Assembly: GCA_963668495.1 (NCBI GenBank)
Contig: OY764545.1
Location: forward strand, 868,001-932,000
Direction of reading: 5' to 3'
Source of the DNA: Oleispirillum sp963668495
Lineage (GTDB): Bacteria; Pseudomonadota; Alphaproteobacteria; Rhodospirillales; Rhodospirillaceae
DNA: 64,000 nt
A program made the translations under genes and the position numbers. Shown here piece after piece: positions 62,693 through 64,000 of this stretch; within the stretch, counting starts at the first letter, position 1; the number at the start of each line of letters is the position of its first letter. The notes below the pieces were generated by a model, which had not been told where the DNA came from, ran no database searches, and saw only the letters and a program-made list of their open reading frames with translations.

Positions 62693-63748
62693 TTAGGCCT
62701 TGATCCCAGCGCCGCGTGCCTTGGGCGCGTTGTCATCAAGGGGCCAGCGCGGACGCGGCTTGAAATCCAGTGGGTCGGTTAGGCCTTGTTTGAACCGTTC
62801 GACTCCAGCCCATGCGATCATCGCACCATTATCCGTGCAGAGTTTCATAGGCGGGGCTACAAAGTCCAGACCGGATTTATGGGCCAGTGCAGTCAGTTCC
62901 TGACGTAAGGCGGAATTGGCGGCAACGCCACCCGCAACCACCATATGTTTCCCGAGCGGCTCCACCCGTTTGAATTCAGCAATAGCTGGCTTCAGGCGTG
63001 CGGCGAGGGTCTCTGTCACCGCAAGCTGAAAGCTTGCGCATAAATCGTTGATATCCTGTTCGGTCGGCGAGGCTGGCAATTTATCCAAAGTTTGCCGCAC
63101 GGCAGTTTTAAGGCCGGAGAATGAAAAATCAAATCCGGGCCGACCTTTCATTGGGCGCGGCAATGGGAAGCGGGCGGCATCGCCAAGAGCGGCGCGTTTT
63201 TCCACTTCCGGCCCGCCGGGGTAGGGTAGCCCCATCATTTTGGCGGATTTATCGAATGCTTCCCCGGCTGCGTCGTCAATGGTGGTGCCCAGGCGGCGGT
63301 ACTGCCCCGGTCCGCTGACGATCAGGGTTTGGCAATGACCGCCGGAGGTCAGCAGTAATAGGTAAGGAAACGGCACGTCATTGGACAACCGTGGCGTCAG
63401 AGCGTGTCCTTCCAGATGGTTGACAGCCAAAAATGGAATGTCAGAGGCCGCAGCCATGGCTTTTGCTGCAACCACGCCGACCAGCACCCCACCGATCAAT
63501 CCCGGTCCGGCGGCGGCGGCGATGGCGGACAGGTCACTGACATCAACCTTGGCGTCAGACAGAGCCTGCCGAATCACGGAGTCGATTTGACTGATGTGCG
63601 CGCGTGCGGCAATCTCTGGCACCACACCGCCATAGGGGCGATGGGCTTCGATCTGGGATGCCACAATATTGGACAGAATCTCGCCTTCCCCCGTTACCAC
63701 GGCGGCTGCGGTCTCGTCACAACTGGTTTCTATGCCTAAGACTATCAT
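62693..63748 (-). CDS. tsaD: tRNA N6-adenosine threonylcarbamoyltransferase
   Basis: Transfers the threonylcarbamoyl group in t6A37 synthesis with TsaB, TsaC and TsaE. About 351 aa. The start region VLGIETSCDETAAAVV, the metal-binding PEIAARAHISQ and the FDFSFSGLKTAVRQTL and VVAGGVAANSALRQEL motifs are all present. ATG 63748 is chosen; 12 extra codons are open upstream. The divergent hemC start lies 89 nt away. Confidence 0.97.
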   Translation of the reverse strand: MIVLGIETSCDETAAAVVTGEGEILSNIVASQIEAHRPYGGVVPEIAARAHISQIDSVIRQALSDAKVDVSDLSAIAAAAGPGLIGGVLVGVVAAKAMAAASDIPFLAVNHLEGHALTPRLSNDVPFPYLLLLTSGGHCQTLIVSGPGQYRRLGTTIDDAAGEAFDKSAKMMGLPYPGGPEVEKRAALGDAARFPLPRPMKGRPGFDFSFSGLKTAVRQTLDKLPASPTEQDINDLCASFQLAVTETLAARLKPAIAEFKRVEPLGKHMVVAGGVAANSALRQELTALAHKSGLDFVAPPMKLCTDNGAMIAWAGVERFKQGLTDPLDFKPRPRWPLDDNAPKARGAGIKA

Positions 63749-63837
63749 GCAGTATGAAATACTGCTTTGCAGAGGCGAAGCCAACCTCTACAACACTGTG
63801 GTGAACAAAAAACCGGATTTTAGGTAGCCTATTCGAT

Positions 63838-64000
63838 ATGTCGACCAATGCAATTTTGAAAATCGGAACCCGTGGCAGCCCGTTGGCTGTGGCTCAGACT
63901 GTGGAAACTGCCAATGCTTTGCGTGCGGTGGTGCCCGAACTTGCTGACCCGGATGCCATTGAGATCGTGATCATCAAAACCACCGGAGATATGATTCTGG
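63838..64000 (+). CDS. hemC: Hydroxymethylbilane synthase, 3'-truncated by window edge
   Basis: The first 54 codons of porphobilinogen deaminase, starting at ATG 63838 with ILKIGTRGSPLAVAQTVETA and IVIIKTTGDMIL, the conserved N-terminus with its GTRxSPLA signature. Converts porphobilinogen to hydroxymethylbilane in haem synthesis. It diverges from tsaD, an arrangement seen in many alphaproteobacteria. Most of the gene lies beyond the window. Confidence 0.95.
   Translation, partial: MSTNAILKIGTRGSPLAVAQTVETANALRAVVPELADPDAIEIVIIKTTGDMIL

Overview
The window is chromosomal DNA from an alphaproteobacterium. The gene content and the tsaD–gpsA–YciI–EVE block, with hemC diverging from tsaD, look like Rhodospirillales, but I cannot name a genus. 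Ordinary housekeeping genes fill roughly 2.3-15.8 kb and 60.3-64 kb. Between them lies a large accessory surface-glycan locus (about 15.9-60.2 kb) that becomes visibly more AT-rich after about 27 kb. Two GDP-sugar genes (phosphomannomutase, fcl) sit at the extreme left, and their partner gmd sits at the right edge of the glycan locus.

Left part: a phosphohexomutase (cut by the window edge) and fcl; an Ohr peroxidase; tRNA-Gly(GCC); cnoX-like, LON-domain and Trm112-like genes; a minus-strand group of EI24/CysZ-like protein, bactofilin, lipoprotein and nth; then adenosine kinase, typA, an AmpG-like transporter, ppa and putA.

Glycan locus, first part (15.9-27.1 kb, minus strand): a FlaA1/CapD-type sugar-nucleotide dehydratase, a WecA/WbpL-type initiating transferase, an unusual O-antigen ligase/polymerase–glycosyltransferase fusion, rsmB, and a PAPS-forming set (cysQ, cysNC, and cysD with an extra N-terminal region of about 200 residues). 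No PAPS or sulfite reductase gene is present, and three sulfotransferase-like genes follow. Together these suggest a sulfated surface glycan.

Glycan locus, second part (27.5-59 kb): modules separated by insertion-sequence scars. Module 1 (27.5-29.35 kb) has two methyltransferase-like genes. Module 2 (30.2-39.8 kb), between inverted IS3 remnants, has WbqC, two GT2 enzymes, two sulfotransferases, two GT41/OGT-like transferases and a DegT aminotransferase. Module 3 (41.3-50 kb) has a third sulfotransferase-like gene, a methyltransferase, rfbA, rfbB and a four-gene operon (beta-propeller glycosidase-like, ThDP enzyme, ATP-grasp, metallophosphoesterase). Module 4 (51.5-57.8 kb) has wzt, wzm, GT2, a Wzx-like flippase and GT4, and is enclosed by two almost identical 1,230-bp inverted copies of a dead IS3-family element.

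Right part: gmd, a HAD phosphatase, an EVE protein, a YciI protein, gpsA, tsaD, and the first 54 codons of hemC, which runs off the window end.
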